Source of the DNA: Methanocorpusculaceae archaeon UBA425
GTDB taxonomy: Archaea; Halobacteriota; Methanomicrobia; Methanomicrobiales; Methanocorpusculaceae
DNA length: 64,000 bases
Assembly: GCA_002506085.1 (NCBI GenBank)
Contig: DAWV01000002.1
Location: forward strand, 18,715-82,714
Direction: 5' to 3'
Positions 32,929 through 42,020 of the stretch are shown here, in pieces. Both the position numbers and the translations under genes were made by a program. A model generated the notes under the pieces. It saw only the letters and a list, made by a program, of their open reading frames with translations. It did not search any database and had not been told where the DNA came from. The first letter of the stretch is position 1; every line of letters starts with the position of its first letter.

Positions 32929-35640
32929 TCATCCCCAGAACCGGTGTGTCTGAACGAAGTTCCGTTCAGCCTTTAAAATCTCACGATAGAAGTTATCGCC
33001 GGTTGCAAATGTATTCAGAATGCGTGCCGCAGATTCGGGTCCCACGCCCCGCCCCGCCAAAGCGATAATCGCCTTTTTTCCGCTGGATAATACCATATTC
33101 GCATTCCGCATCATGCGGGTTTCCGCCTCTTTTTCCTCTGTTGATAGTTTCTTCTTTTTGAGAGCCGTAAACGCCTGCTCTTCATACGGTTTCAGGACTG
33201 CGACAAGTCTGGCGCCGCAGACAGGACACTGGGGCTGGTCCGGGACCCGGCCGACTTTGGTTCTGGACTTCCAGTTTTTACAGTGCATGCAGGCGAGAAT
33301 CACGTCCTGGTCATCGATTCGATGTTTCACACTCTCAATGATTGCCTGGTCTTCTCCGGGCGGCACGACTATGTCACGTCCCGTAAACAATCCCTCTGCT
33401 CCGATAATCGACAGCCGGCTTGTCTTCGTCCCCATCCGCCGGGTCTTCAGCAGGGTGACGACCTCGCGTGCTCCCTCGACGTCCATACTTGAGAAGAAGA
33501 GTTCCCGGAATGCCTCACGTTCGATGACCGTTTTGTCGAACAGTTCCAGAAGACGGTTCATACTGATTTTTTCGTAATCGGCATCCGCATCGATTGCCCC
33601 GAACTTTTTTGCAATCTGCACCAGTTTCCATTTGTAAAGGGCGGTTTTCTTGAGTGCGAGGGTCAGTATTCCCTCGATGTGTTCAGGTTCGAGCGAGAGA
33701 AGAACCTCCTCCACGTCGGGAGCCCGGAGGAACTTCGGAAGCCTGAGTAAAATCCGGTAGGCATTGGTTTCAATACCTACCGAGGTCCCGTAGCGTGCGG
33801 AAAGCAGAATCGAAAGAACACGCCCTATGGTCTCGTTCACTTTGTGACCCCCGCAGAGATTTATCACGACCCCCTCATCCGCATCCTCGAGCACGATGAG
33901 CTGGTCGGTCGCTGTAATTGACCTGTTCTTTTTCATATCGGAGAGTATTTTTTCTGCGAAGATGACGGATTTTTCATCGGCACGGTACTCTTCGAAATTT
34001 TGCAGACGGCGGAGTCTGCCGACTTCCATCGCCACGCTGAAGGGGACCGGAATTTGTTCCCCCTCCCAGGACGGGAGTTCGCCTTTTGCGTTTTTCGCCG
34101 GCTCGACCATGATTCTGTCCTCGTCGATATCGAGGACACGCCAGACCTGCCCGCGTGCGACGAACACGGCTCCTGATGATATCCAGCTGATGACAAATGA
34201 TTCGTCCAAGGTACCGACCGGTTTTCTTGCGACCACGTCGAAGATGATGCTTTTTTTCTCATCTGCTATCATCGAAAGATTGAGCGAGAGATACTTTCGT
34301 GCCCGGTTCTTGGTGATGACCATGTCGTCTTCCGTTCGGATGAGGTAATGTCTTTCCATTTCGGCGATGACTTCGCGGATGAGCGGACCGGCATCATGGA
34401 AGCAGTAGCTCCGCGAAAAAATCTCTTCGATTTTTTTGATGGCAATCTGGCCCCGTTCGACGGCAAGCGCCGCAATCTGGTTGGCGATAACATCCGCGGC
34501 ATTCATGTGGGGGCGGGTGTTTTCCGGCTGATTTGCCATAGCCTTGTTGACAATGACCATAGATTCCAGAATATCGTCGAATCCTGTCGCAAGAATCATT
34601 CCTTTGGATGTGGCATGAATCTGGTGACCGGCACGACCCGTTCTCTGCATGAGGCGGGCGACTTCTCTGGGCGAGTTGAACTGGATGACATGGTCTATCT
34701 GCCCTATGTCGATACCGAGTTCCATTGAGGATGTGCAGATCATCGCCCGTGTTTTGCCGGCACGGAAGTTGTCTTCGGCATCGACCCGGACTTCGCGCGA
34801 GAGCGAACCGTGGTGGACGTCCGTATCGCCGCGCGGGAGAAGGGCATGACCGATTGCCTCGGCTACGCTGCGGGTATTGGTGAACACCAGAGTCGAGGCG
34901 TGCGAGTCAATGCATTTTTCGATTAATTTCGTCTGACCGTGAAAGGATTCTCCGGCGAATTTTACCGAGAGGTCAAGTGTTTTTGCCACCGGGACCTGGA
35001 CAATTGTGCAGGGTCGTTTTCCGCAGAGGAATTTTCCGATGAGTTCCGGGTTTCCGACCGTTGCCGAGATACCTATCCGCTGGAATTCGCCGGCAAGTTC
35101 GGCGATGCGTTCGAGAGCGACGGTGAGCTGTGTTCCGCGTTTTCCGCCGGCGAGTTCGTGGATTTCGTCGACGATGACATACCGGACGCCCGCGAGATGT
35201 TTGCGGAGGACTTTCCCCATGAACATTGCCTGAAGGCTTTCGGGCGTTGTTATGAGAAGGTCGGGGGGATTGGTCGCCTGTTTTCTCCGGTCATTCTGGG
35301 TTGTGTCCCCGTGTCTGACGGAAATTCTCAGACCAAGTTCAGCACCCCACCATTCGAGTCTGCTCATCATGTCCCGGTTCAGGGACCGGAGAGGGGTGAT
35401 GTAGAGTGCGGTAAACCCGTTTTGACACGGTTTTGTGAGCATCTGATGAAATACCGGCAGGAGGGCGCTTTCCGTTTTTCCGGTTCCGGTCGGCGCGATG
35501 AGAATCGCGTTTATTCCTGTGATGAGTGTTGGGACTGCCCGCATCTGGATTTCGGAAAATTCATCGAAACCCCGCTTTTCGAGGACCTCCCGGAGTTTTG
35601 GGTGGAGCGAGTCTTTCAGGTCATCTATGGCGGATGTCAT
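32929..35640 (-). CDS. lhr: Lhr-type DEAD/DEAH helicase
   Basis: 903-residue superfamily 2 helicase of the archaeal Lhr group. Walker A is A-P-T-G-T-G-K-T (residues 49-56), Walker B is D-E-I-H, motif III S-A-T-V, and motif VI is Q-R-T-G-R-A-G-H. A winged-helix and beta-sheet region follows, and two C-X2-C pairs near residue 770-800 form a zinc finger. Lhr proteins act on forked DNA and RNA-DNA hybrids in repair. Its ATG overlaps the stop of the phosphoesterase gene by 4 nt, placing it in an operon with rpe and rpap. Confidence 0.92.
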   Translation of the reverse strand: MTSAIDDLKDSLHPKLREVLEKRGFDEFSEIQMRAVPTLITGINAILIAPTGTGKTESALLPVFHQMLTKPCQNGFTALYITPLRSLNRDMMSRLEWWGAELGLRISVRHGDTTQNDRRKQATNPPDLLITTPESLQAMFMGKVLRKHLAGVRYVIVDEIHELAGGKRGTQLTVALERIAELAGEFQRIGISATVGNPELIGKFLCGKRPCTIVQVPVAKTLDLSVKFAGESFHGQTKLIEKCIDSHASTLVFTNTRSVAEAIGHALLPRGDTDVHHGSLSREVRVDAEDNFRAGKTRAMICTSSMELGIDIGQIDHVIQFNSPREVARLMQRTGRAGHQIHATSKGMILATGFDDILESMVIVNKAMANQPENTRPHMNAADVIANQIAALAVERGQIAIKKIEEIFSRSYCFHDAGPLIREVIAEMERHYLIRTEDDMVITKNRARKYLSLNLSMIADEKKSIIFDVVARKPVGTLDESFVISWISSGAVFVARGQVWRVLDIDEDRIMVEPAKNAKGELPSWEGEQIPVPFSVAMEVGRLRRLQNFEEYRADEKSVIFAEKILSDMKKNRSITATDQLIVLEDADEGVVINLCGGHKVNETIGRVLSILLSARYGTSVGIETNAYRILLRLPKFLRAPDVEEVLLSLEPEHIEGILTLALKKTALYKWKLVQIAKKFGAIDADADYEKISMNRLLELFDKTVIEREAFRELFFSSMDVEGAREVVTLLKTRRMGTKTSRLSIIGAEGLFTGRDIVVPPGEDQAIIESVKHRIDDQDVILACMHCKNWKSRTKVGRVPDQPQCPVCGARLVAVLKPYEEQAFTALKKKKLSTEEKEAETRMMRNANMVLSSGKKAIIALAGRGVGPESAARILNTFATGDNFYREILKAERNFVQTHRFWG

Positions 35641-36392
35641 GTTCTTTCCATTGGGTCGGGACGGAGTTCGGTGAACGGGGCGACATAGGTTCCGTCTTTC
35701 AGGAAAACCTCGGCGGTTTCATTTTGGATTGCATTTGCAACGGGTGATATGTTGTTTCCCGGGATGAGTCTGACATCCATGCCGCCCGCAAGTTCATAGA
35801 ATGCCGGGACGAAAAGGATCCGCGTGGGATTGGCAGGGACCGGTCCCCAGGCCGAGGGGTCGATTTCCGCGAGCAGATATCCGGGGGTTCCCCGGAGCGA
35901 ACATCCGACATCATCGTAGATGTTTACGACCGGGTGATGATGTCCGCACAGAATCAGGTGACCCATTAATTCCTGAGCGGGAATCGTGTGTCCGTGAAAG
36001 TAGCCGGTTCCGTCAATCAGGGCGCCGTTCATGGGGAGGAGTTCGTCTTTCCCGAGATAGTGTTCGAGACCGGTGTCATGGTTTCCCGGGGCGAGACGGA
36101 AGTTTGTTTCCTTTCGTATTTTCCGTAAAATCTCGGGCATTTCGATTCGTTCCTGATACGTGACATAGGGAATCATGTGTTTTAAGTCGCCAAGCACGAT
36201 TAGGTAGTCCGGGTCGGATTGTTCGATGATTGTGAGCAGCCGGGACATTCGTGCATCGGTTGCACTCTGGAAATGGAGACCATGTCTGTGCAGATCTGCC
36301 TCCACACCAAAGTGAGGGTCGGCGATAACAAGGGTACGTTCCTGTCTTTCGATGAGGACGGCAGGTCCGTCTGCATAAAATTCCGGCTGCAT
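35637..36392 (-). CDS. rpe: RPA-operon metallophosphoesterase (COG1407 type)
   Basis: 251-residue calcineurin-like phosphoesterase. The metal-binding motifs are D-P-H-F-G, G-D-L-K-H, G-N-H-D and G-H-H-H in order. This family is encoded beside replication protein A genes in haloarchaea and other euryarchaea, where it is called rpe. Substrate is unknown; nucleic-acid ends are likely. The frame is open to 36434, but the ATG at 36392 leaves a 2-nt gap after the rpap stop and is preferred. Confidence 0.88.
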   Translation of the reverse strand: MQPEFYADGPAVLIERQERTLVIADPHFGVEADLHRHGLHFQSATDARMSRLLTIIEQSDPDYLIVLGDLKHMIPYVTYQERIEMPEILRKIRKETNFRLAPGNHDTGLEHYLGKDELLPMNGALIDGTGYFHGHTIPAQELMGHLILCGHHHPVVNIYDDVGCSLRGTPGYLLAEIDPSAWGPVPANPTRILFVPAFYELAGGMDVRLIPGNNISPVANAIQNETAEVFLKDGTYVAPFTELRPDPMERT

Positions 36393-36394
36393 GG

Positions 36395-37096
36395 TTACGC
36401 GATTTTGATGAGTTCGGTTGTCGGGGTGTAGCATTCCCCTTCTTCCATAAGAAGCCCCAGCCGGGTTTTTGCGGATGTTTCGTCGAGCCCGAGGGTTTTG
36501 AGACGGGAGATGACGTCAAGTATCTTTGCTCCTTTCTTTTCCGTGAGGGCGGTGATTATTTCCAGAATCTGCTCATTGGTCAGCTCATCCTTCGGCTCAG
36601 CAGGGCGGGCTGATTCGAGCGCGAGTTTTATTTTTCCGGCGAGTTCTTTTCTCACGGGAGAATTCCTGCATTTTTCAAGGCGGGAGACGGCTGACTCCGC
36701 AGTGTGGAAGATCCAGGCGTTTCGCGATTCGCGGGTTGCGGGAAGAAGTGTTTCGGGAACGATTTCGAGAAAGGTTCTGCCGGCGTATTTCCGGAATCTG
36801 ACCGTCCCAAAAACGGCAACGAATGATGGAACGTCCAGTTCGTCTGCTGTTTTGAGGAGCCGGGTGTTTTCCCAGTTCATTGAACAGGTAAAGACTCCGG
36901 TCGGGTCGCTCAGACGGAGCGAGGAGATTTTTCCGTCACGGGTTGTTTTTTCCGTGAGGGTCCCGATAAGAAATATTCTGGGGGTGAATATGCCGAATGG
37001 GGTCGTAAACCCGGCGTTCGCTGACTCTGTCGCGAGAGCAAATTCGCCTGCGAAGATGCATGATGCCGGGACAAGTCCATTGGGAGGTGTATCCAT
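36395..37096 (-). CDS. rpap: RPA-associated OB-fold protein
   Basis: 233-residue OB-fold protein of the RPA-associated family (COG3390). The central OB region (about residues 38-115) includes R-I-F-L-I-G-T-L-T-E-K and a S-L-R-L-S-D-P-T-G-V-F pattern, followed by F-V-A-V-F-G-T-V-R-F-R-K-Y-A-G-R. The C-terminal half is helical with a winged-helix-like end. In haloarchaea rpap partners RPA in single-strand binding and repair. No RPA gene is adjacent here. The ATG at 37096 with GAGAT upstream is preferred over the open frame to 37165. Confidence 0.82.
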   Translation of the reverse strand: MDTPPNGLVPASCIFAGEFALATESANAGFTTPFGIFTPRIFLIGTLTEKTTRDGKISSLRLSDPTGVFTCSMNWENTRLLKTADELDVPSFVAVFGTVRFRKYAGRTFLEIVPETLLPATRESRNAWIFHTAESAVSRLEKCRNSPVRKELAGKIKLALESARPAEPKDELTNEQILEIITALTEKKGAKILDVISRLKTLGLDETSAKTRLGLLMEEGECYTPTTELIKIA

Positions 37097-37212
37097 TTTT
37101 ATCTCATTTGGTTTGCAGGAGCATAAAATCGACCTTCCCCGAAAATAAAGATAAAATACCAGCACGTCCGCGAAAACATCGCCTACGTCTCTCTCTCTCT
37201 CTCTTACGCGAA

Positions 37213-37253
37213 TCTATATATCTTTCCCGCACTAATTCTATTCACAGTGTGAA
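37213..37253 (+). promoter_or_regulatory. metY promoter with palindromic operator
   Basis: TATA element CTATATAT at about 37214-37221 predicts transcription start near 37245. The palindrome TTCACA-G-TGTGAA (37241-37253) lies exactly there, 5 bp before the metY ATG. A 17-nt TC dinucleotide run precedes the TATA (37188-37204). The placement fits a repressor site controlled by methionine or homocysteine supply; the regulator is unknown. Confidence 0.6.
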
Positions 37254-37258
37254 TTATA

Positions 37259-38533
37259 ATGACCCCGGAATATCAGAAAGAAACACTTGCAATTCATGCA
37301 GGACAGAAACCTGACGAAAAGACCGGAGCTCGTGCTGAACCAATCTACATGACGACGGCGTATGTTTTTAAGGACGCAAAGGAGGCCGCGGGAAGATTTG
37401 ACCTCTCTGTTCCTGGAAACATCTATACCCGGCTTACCAATCCGAACAACACCTCGTATGAAACACGCATGGCTGCGGTTGAAGGAGGGACTGCCGCAAT
37501 AAGTACCTCGTCAGGGATGGCAGCAATAAGTACCGTGATTCTTGCTCTCACGAATCCCGGGGATGAGATCGTATCAGCCGACAATCTCTATGGAGGAACA
37601 TTCGAGTTTTTCAACCTGACCCTCCCGAATTTCGGCAGGACGGCACGTTTTGTCCCATCAAACGACCTGAAGGCCCTAAAAAACGCCATCAATGAAAAAA
37701 CCCGGGCAGTTTACTTTGAATCTATCGGCAATCCGAAACTCGACATCCCGGATTTTGAGGAGATTGCAAAAATCGCCCACGAAGCCGGTGTCCCGTTCAT
37801 CGTCGACAATACGATAGGTATCGGGCTTGTTCGTCCCCTTGAGCATGGAGCCGACCTTGTCGTAATTTCTGCCACAAAATATGCAAACGGACATGGAACC
37901 GCCCTTGCCGGCGTAATTGTAGAAAATGGGAAATTCCCCTGGGACAACGGGAAATTCCCGAAGTTCACCGAGCCTGACCCGGCTTACAAAGGACTCGTTC
38001 ACTACCCGACCTTCGGTGTCTCAACTGTTTCAATGAGCATTAGGATATCCCTTATGAGGGATCTCGGGGCGACTCTTTCGCCGTTCAACGCCTGGCTCAC
38101 CTCGATTGGTCTTGAAACCCTCTATCTCCGGGTAGGTAGGCATGCGGAAAATGCCCTTGTCATAGCCAGGCATCTCGCCTCCCACGAGAAAGTTGCCTGG
38201 GTGAATTATCCGGGGCTTATGGGTCATCCCTCAGAAAAGAACCGGGACAAATACTTTGGAGGATCAGGCGGTCCGATTCTGACGTTCGGCGTGAAAGGAG
38301 GTTTTGACGCCGCCGTCACGGTTCAGAATAATGTGCAGCTCATCTCGCTTCTCGCCAACATCGGGGATGCAAAGACGCTCATTATTCACCCGGCATCAAC
38401 GACCCACCAGCAACTTTCGGAGGAGGAACGGATTTCAACGGGAGTCACGCCGGATACGATTCGCCTCTCCGTCGGTCTCGAGAATCCTCTCGATATTATT
38501 GCGGACCTTGACCACGCGCTCTCGCTCATTTAG
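37259..38533 (+). CDS. metY: O-acetylhomoserine sulfhydrylase
   Basis: 424-residue Cys/Met-metabolism PLP enzyme that makes homocysteine from O-acetylhomoserine and sulfide. It starts with the usual T-L-A-I-H-A-G-Q pattern, has Y-T-R-L-T-N-P-N near residue 56, a S-S-G-M-A-A-I loop at 84-90 and the Schiff-base Lys207 in S-A-T-K-Y. Length of about 425 fits MetY rather than shorter MetB/MetC. It is 8 nt upstream of metX, which makes its substrate. Confidence 0.94.
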   Translation: MTPEYQKETLAIHAGQKPDEKTGARAEPIYMTTAYVFKDAKEAAGRFDLSVPGNIYTRLTNPNNTSYETRMAAVEGGTAAISTSSGMAAISTVILALTNPGDEIVSADNLYGGTFEFFNLTLPNFGRTARFVPSNDLKALKNAINEKTRAVYFESIGNPKLDIPDFEEIAKIAHEAGVPFIVDNTIGIGLVRPLEHGADLVVISATKYANGHGTALAGVIVENGKFPWDNGKFPKFTEPDPAYKGLVHYPTFGVSTVSMSIRISLMRDLGATLSPFNAWLTSIGLETLYLRVGRHAENALVIARHLASHEKVAWVNYPGLMGHPSEKNRDKYFGGSGGPILTFGVKGGFDAAVTVQNNVQLISLLANIGDAKTLIIHPASTTHQQLSEEERISTGVTPDTIRLSVGLENPLDIIADLDHALSLI

Positions 38534-38541
38534 GAGGAAGG

Positions 38542-40005
38542 ATGATTCAGGAATCTGTTGGTGAAGTCACAACAAAATATCATACCCTTGCGGACCCTCT
38601 CTGTCTGGAATGCGGTGCTGCGCTTCCCTGCGTTACTGTTGCCTATGAGATTTACGGATGCCCGAACGGGCAAAACACGATTCTCGTTTGTCACGCACTG
38701 ACAGGCGACGCTCACGCAGCCGGGTTTCACAAGGGAGACGCCAAACCAGGATGGTGGGATGGTATCATCGGTCCGGGAAAAGCGCTTGATACGAATCGGT
38801 ACTGCGTAATTTGTACGAATGTAATCGGCGGGTGTCAGGGTTCAACCGGTCCTGCCTCGGTTAATCCAGAGACCGGAAAACTTTACGGGACCACGTTTCC
38901 CGTTATCACCATACGGGATATGGTTCATGCCCAGTACAGATTCCTCGGGGAACTGGGCATTCAGGAACTATATGCGGTTATTGGGGGTTCAATGGGTGGG
39001 ATGCAGGCACTTCAGTGGAGCGTGGAGTTTCCGGATTATGTCCGGAGAGTAATATGTATTGCCTCTGCCGGATATTCGACTCCGATGCATATTGCGTTCG
39101 GGGCAGTTGGAAGAGCCGCGATTATGAGCGATCCGGACTGGAATAACGGGGCCTACGCCGATTCCGGGAAAAAACCGAATCATGGTCTCTCCCTCGCGAG
39201 AATGATGGCACACATTACTTACCTTTCGGATGAGTCGATGCAGGCCAAATTCGGGCGAAGGCTTCAAAAGACCAAAAACATCGGATATGGATTTGATTTT
39301 GAGTTCTCTGTCGAAAGCTATCTTCAGCATCAGGGAGCGGCTTTTGTGGAGCGTTTCGATCCGAACTCCTATCTTTACATTACGCGGGCAGTTGACTACT
39401 ATGATCTGACGAAAAACGGGAACCTTACCGAGGGTCTTGCAGGAACGAAAGCCAGATTTCTGATTCTTTCCGTTTCTTCCGACTGGCTGTATCCGCCTTA
39501 TCTCTCGCAGGAGATTATGATGGCATTATCTGCAAACGGCAGAGAAGCCAAGTATGCGGAAATTCTGTCGCCTTACGGGCACGACGGCTTCCTTTTGGAG
39601 AACAATCAGTTGAATTTCCTGGTCGGGCAGTTTTTAACGCCATTCACCGTTGAAGATATGATGACAAAAAATCCCCCGGTCATCCGTGCCTGTTCCACGA
39701 TTCCGCAGGCCGCAAAAATTATGATCGGGCATGAGATAAATCATCTGCCGGTCATTTCGGATGAGGGTAAACTTTCCGGCATTGTCACATCATGGGACAT
39801 TGCCAAGTCGGTTGCAGGAAATCACCTGAAACTTTCAGAAATCATGACAAAGGACGTGGTATCGGTGAAAAAAACCGATTCACTCCGGTTCGCGGCATCA
39901 CTTCTCGAAAAATATCACATCTCCGCCCTTCCCGTGGTCGATGATGAGGGGCGGGTTGAGGGAATACTTACCAGCGAAACCATTTCTCTTACCGAGGCGG
40001 TCTGA
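38542..40005 (+). CDS. metX: homoserine O-acetyltransferase fused to a CBS pair
   Basis: 487 residues. The N-terminal alpha/beta-hydrolase (about 1-370) acylates homoserine, with nucleophile Ser150 in G-G-S-M-G-G-M-Q and C-terminal D-W and G-H-D-G-F motifs for Asp and His. Residues 375-487 are two CBS repeats (each with I-M-T-K-(D/N)-(P/V) and S-(A/H)-L-P-V). This MetX-CBS fusion occurs in methanogens and probably senses adenosyl ligands such as SAM to control flux. The start follows AGGAGGA, which overlaps the metY stop. Confidence 0.94.
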   Translation: MIQESVGEVTTKYHTLADPLCLECGAALPCVTVAYEIYGCPNGQNTILVCHALTGDAHAAGFHKGDAKPGWWDGIIGPGKALDTNRYCVICTNVIGGCQGSTGPASVNPETGKLYGTTFPVITIRDMVHAQYRFLGELGIQELYAVIGGSMGGMQALQWSVEFPDYVRRVICIASAGYSTPMHIAFGAVGRAAIMSDPDWNNGAYADSGKKPNHGLSLARMMAHITYLSDESMQAKFGRRLQKTKNIGYGFDFEFSVESYLQHQGAAFVERFDPNSYLYITRAVDYYDLTKNGNLTEGLAGTKARFLILSVSSDWLYPPYLSQEIMMALSANGREAKYAEILSPYGHDGFLLENNQLNFLVGQFLTPFTVEDMMTKNPPVIRACSTIPQAAKIMIGHEINHLPVISDEGKLSGIVTSWDIAKSVAGNHLKLSEIMTKDVVSVKKTDSLRFAASLLEKYHISALPVVDDEGRVEGILTSETISLTEAV

Positions 40006-40484
40006 TGAGAATTCTTGGTATCCATGCTGACCATGTTTCCTATAAGGTCACAAAGAAAACGAAAATAGCTGAGCCTGACCCGATTAAGGAGGATAGGATG
40101 GAGGACTGTGTTCTCCTTTTTGCCTCCGTGGAAAAGTCGGATGAGATTTCACCCGAACTCACGGTGTCCGCGACGGTGGACAGTATTCTGGTCCGTCTTG
40201 GTCGTCTCGGGGCGAAAAGGGTTATGCTTTTTCCGTATGCCCATCTCGCCAGCGATCTCGGGTGTCCGGGAATATCCCAGTGGATTCTGAAAAATATTCA
40301 GAGTCGATTGAATGAAAAGGGTATTGAAACGAAACGGGCGGCGTTCGGCTGGTATAAGGAGTTTGAAATCAAAAGCAAGGGGCATCCCATGGCAGATTTT
40401 TCGATGACAATCTGCCCGTATGCCGGTGGAGAGTGTGACAGTAAATGCTGTCAGACTGAACCTGTAAATAACATACTATCCTAA
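40005..40484 (+). CDS. stand-alone archaeal ThrRS editing-domain protein
   Basis: 159 residues matching the N-terminal editing domain of archaeal threonyl-tRNA synthetase (D-aminoacyl-tRNA deacylase fold). Features are M-R-I-L-G-I-H-A-D-H at the start, A-K-R-V-M-L-F-P-Y-A-H-L-A-S-D, and F-G-W-Y-K-E-F-E-I-K-S-K-G-H-P near the end. No catalytic or anticodon domain follows. It may clear Ser-tRNA(Thr) in trans. The C-terminal tail adds four cysteines (C-X7-C-X3-C-C), not part of the usual domain. Its ATG overlaps the metX stop by one base (TGATG). Confidence 0.87.
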   Translation: MRILGIHADHVSYKVTKKTKIAEPDPIKEDRMEDCVLLFASVEKSDEISPELTVSATVDSILVRLGRLGAKRVMLFPYAHLASDLGCPGISQWILKNIQSRLNEKGIETKRAAFGWYKEFEIKSKGHPMADFSMTICPYAGGECDSKCCQTEPVNNILS

Positions 40485-41080
40485 TTTCTTTTTCCGGCAA
40501 GAGTCGGTCGGCTCGTATATTTCGAGAGGCGCTCAGACAGAATCCTGAGCACATCATCCGGCGTATCCACCCCGAAAATTTTGTCATCAGGAATGTCCGG
40601 GTAACGCGGTTTATCATCGATTCTTTTATCCGCTACGATAGAACCCCAGTCGGCGAATACCCCTTCCGTATGCACGGTGTCCGGGACCCGGTAGGCCATG
40701 ATAAGACGGCGCATAATCCATGCATACGATAGTTCGGAGAGTGTTCCGGACCCTCCTCCGACCGCGACGACTGCATCCGTGTTTGCCACGATGAAATTCC
40801 GTGCATGATCCAGTCCGGTCGCAATGACGATATCAGTATATTTGTTCGCCTGTGCCGGGTCATTTCCCGGAAGAATCGCGATAACATCCCCTTCATGGTA
40901 TTCGGGAGATACATGTGCCCCCCGGGATACTGCCTCCATCACGCCGCCAAGCCCGCCGGACATAATCCGATATCCGCCTGAGACGAGAGCACTCCCGAGA
41001 GAATACGCAAATTGTTCTTTTGCACACCCGGGTGTCAATGCCGCGTCCCCAATAACTGAAATAACCGGTCTTCTCGTCAT
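40481..41080 (-). CDS. LOG-family (TIGR00725-like) nucleotide-binding protein
   Basis: 199-residue Rossmann-fold protein of the LOG/lysine-decarboxylase-like family. It has V-I-G-D-A at the first loop, S-G-G-L-G-G-V-M-E-A at about 41-50, and V-G-G-G-S-G-T-L-S-E (the P-G-G-x-G-T-x-x-E signature variant) near 107-116. Relatives hydrolyse nucleoside monophosphates to base and ribose-5-phosphate. The Pro of the signature is replaced by Val-Gly, as in TIGR00725 proteins. It is convergent with, and overlaps by 4 nt, the ThrRS editing-domain gene. Confidence 0.85.
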   Translation of the reverse strand: MTRRPVISVIGDAALTPGCAKEQFAYSLGSALVSGGYRIMSGGLGGVMEAVSRGAHVSPEYHEGDVIAILPGNDPAQANKYTDIVIATGLDHARNFIVANTDAVVAVGGGSGTLSELSYAWIMRRLIMAYRVPDTVHTEGVFADWGSIVADKRIDDKPRYPDIPDDKIFGVDTPDDVLRILSERLSKYTSRPTLAGKRN

Positions 41081-41099
41081 GTTCTATAATGCGTTGTCT

Positions 41100-41181
41100 G
41101 GTAACATCAAGATTATTACCCTCATTTTAGTAAACTATTTATATTAAACCTGTTTAACACATTTGACTCATCATTATTACC
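41100..41181 (+). promoter_or_regulatory. modABC promoter region with repeated ATTATTACC
   Basis: GGTAA-N11-TTACC inverted repeat at 41100-41120, and ATTATTACC in direct repeat at 41112-41120 and 41173-41181. A TATA element TTTATATTAA lies between at about 41138-41147. The repeats flank the promoter and could bind a molybdate-responsive or general regulator; none is encoded nearby. Confidence 0.4.
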
Positions 41182-41212
41182 TCTCCAAACTAAATATAGG
41201 GAGGAATTATTC

Positions 41213-42013
41213 ATGAAACGTAACTACATCTGGCTAAGTTTAGCCCTTGTCATCTGTGTTTTCCTTTCCGTAGGAATTGCAGGATGTGTCAGCCAACCTG
41301 CTGAAGAAGTCGAAATCAACATTGATGCGGCAGCATCACTGACCGGTGCCCTCACTGAAATTGCAGACAATTTCATGGCAGAGAACCCAAACATCAAAGT
41401 CAATCTGAACTTTGCAGGAAGTCAGACCCTGAAAACCCAAATCCTTGAAGGAGCGGATGTTGACATGTACATCTCGGCAAACGACAAAAATTTCGACCCG
41501 GTCGTTGACGCCGGACTCATTACCGAGAAAAAAGTTCTCCTTAAAAATAAACTCGGCATCGCAGTTCCGAAAGCAAACCCGAAAGGGATCACCGATCTCG
41601 GCAGCCTGACTAATACCGGAGTAAAACTTGCTATCGGAGATAGTTCAGTTCCATTCGGTCAGTACACAAGAACCATCATCCAGAACTATCAGAACGACTC
41701 CCACGCGGGTTATGTTGACGCATTCATGGCAAACGTCATTACCGAAGTCGATGCAGTTACAAAAATCAAATCATACCTCACTCTCGGTGAAGCAGATGCC
41801 TCAATCGTGTACATGTCCGACATCTCCAAAGACGACAAAAATGACATTACTATTATCGAGATTCCCGACAAATACAATGTAGTGGCCAGCTATCCGTATG
41901 GAATTCTCAAAGCAACTACCAAACTCTCCGCTGTCGAAAAGTTCGAAGATTATCTCACCGGCAGTGCCGGCAGTGCAGTTCTTACCGACTACGGATTTGT
42001 GCCGGTAGCATAA
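41213..42013 (+). CDS. modA: molybdate/tungstate ABC transporter substrate-binding lipoprotein
   Basis: 266-residue ModA/WtpA-type binding protein. The signal segment ends G-I-A-G-C with Cys25 lipidated. The mature start A-A-A-S-L-T-G-A-L-T-E-I and the F-A-G-S-Q-T-L motif are typical oxyanion contacts. It delivers molybdate or tungstate to ModBC, needed for formylmethanofuran dehydrogenase and formate dehydrogenase. A GGGAGG ribosome binding site precedes the ATG; modB follows after 7 nt. Confidence 0.94.
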   Translation: MKRNYIWLSLALVICVFLSVGIAGCVSQPAEEVEINIDAAASLTGALTEIADNFMAENPNIKVNLNFAGSQTLKTQILEGADVDMYISANDKNFDPVVDAGLITEKKVLLKNKLGIAVPKANPKGITDLGSLTNTGVKLAIGDSSVPFGQYTRTIIQNYQNDSHAGYVDAFMANVITEVDAVTKIKSYLTLGEADASIVYMSDISKDDKNDITIIEIPDKYNVVASYPYGILKATTKLSAVEKFEDYLTGSAGSAVLTDYGFVPVA

Positions 42014-42020
42014 TCAGACG

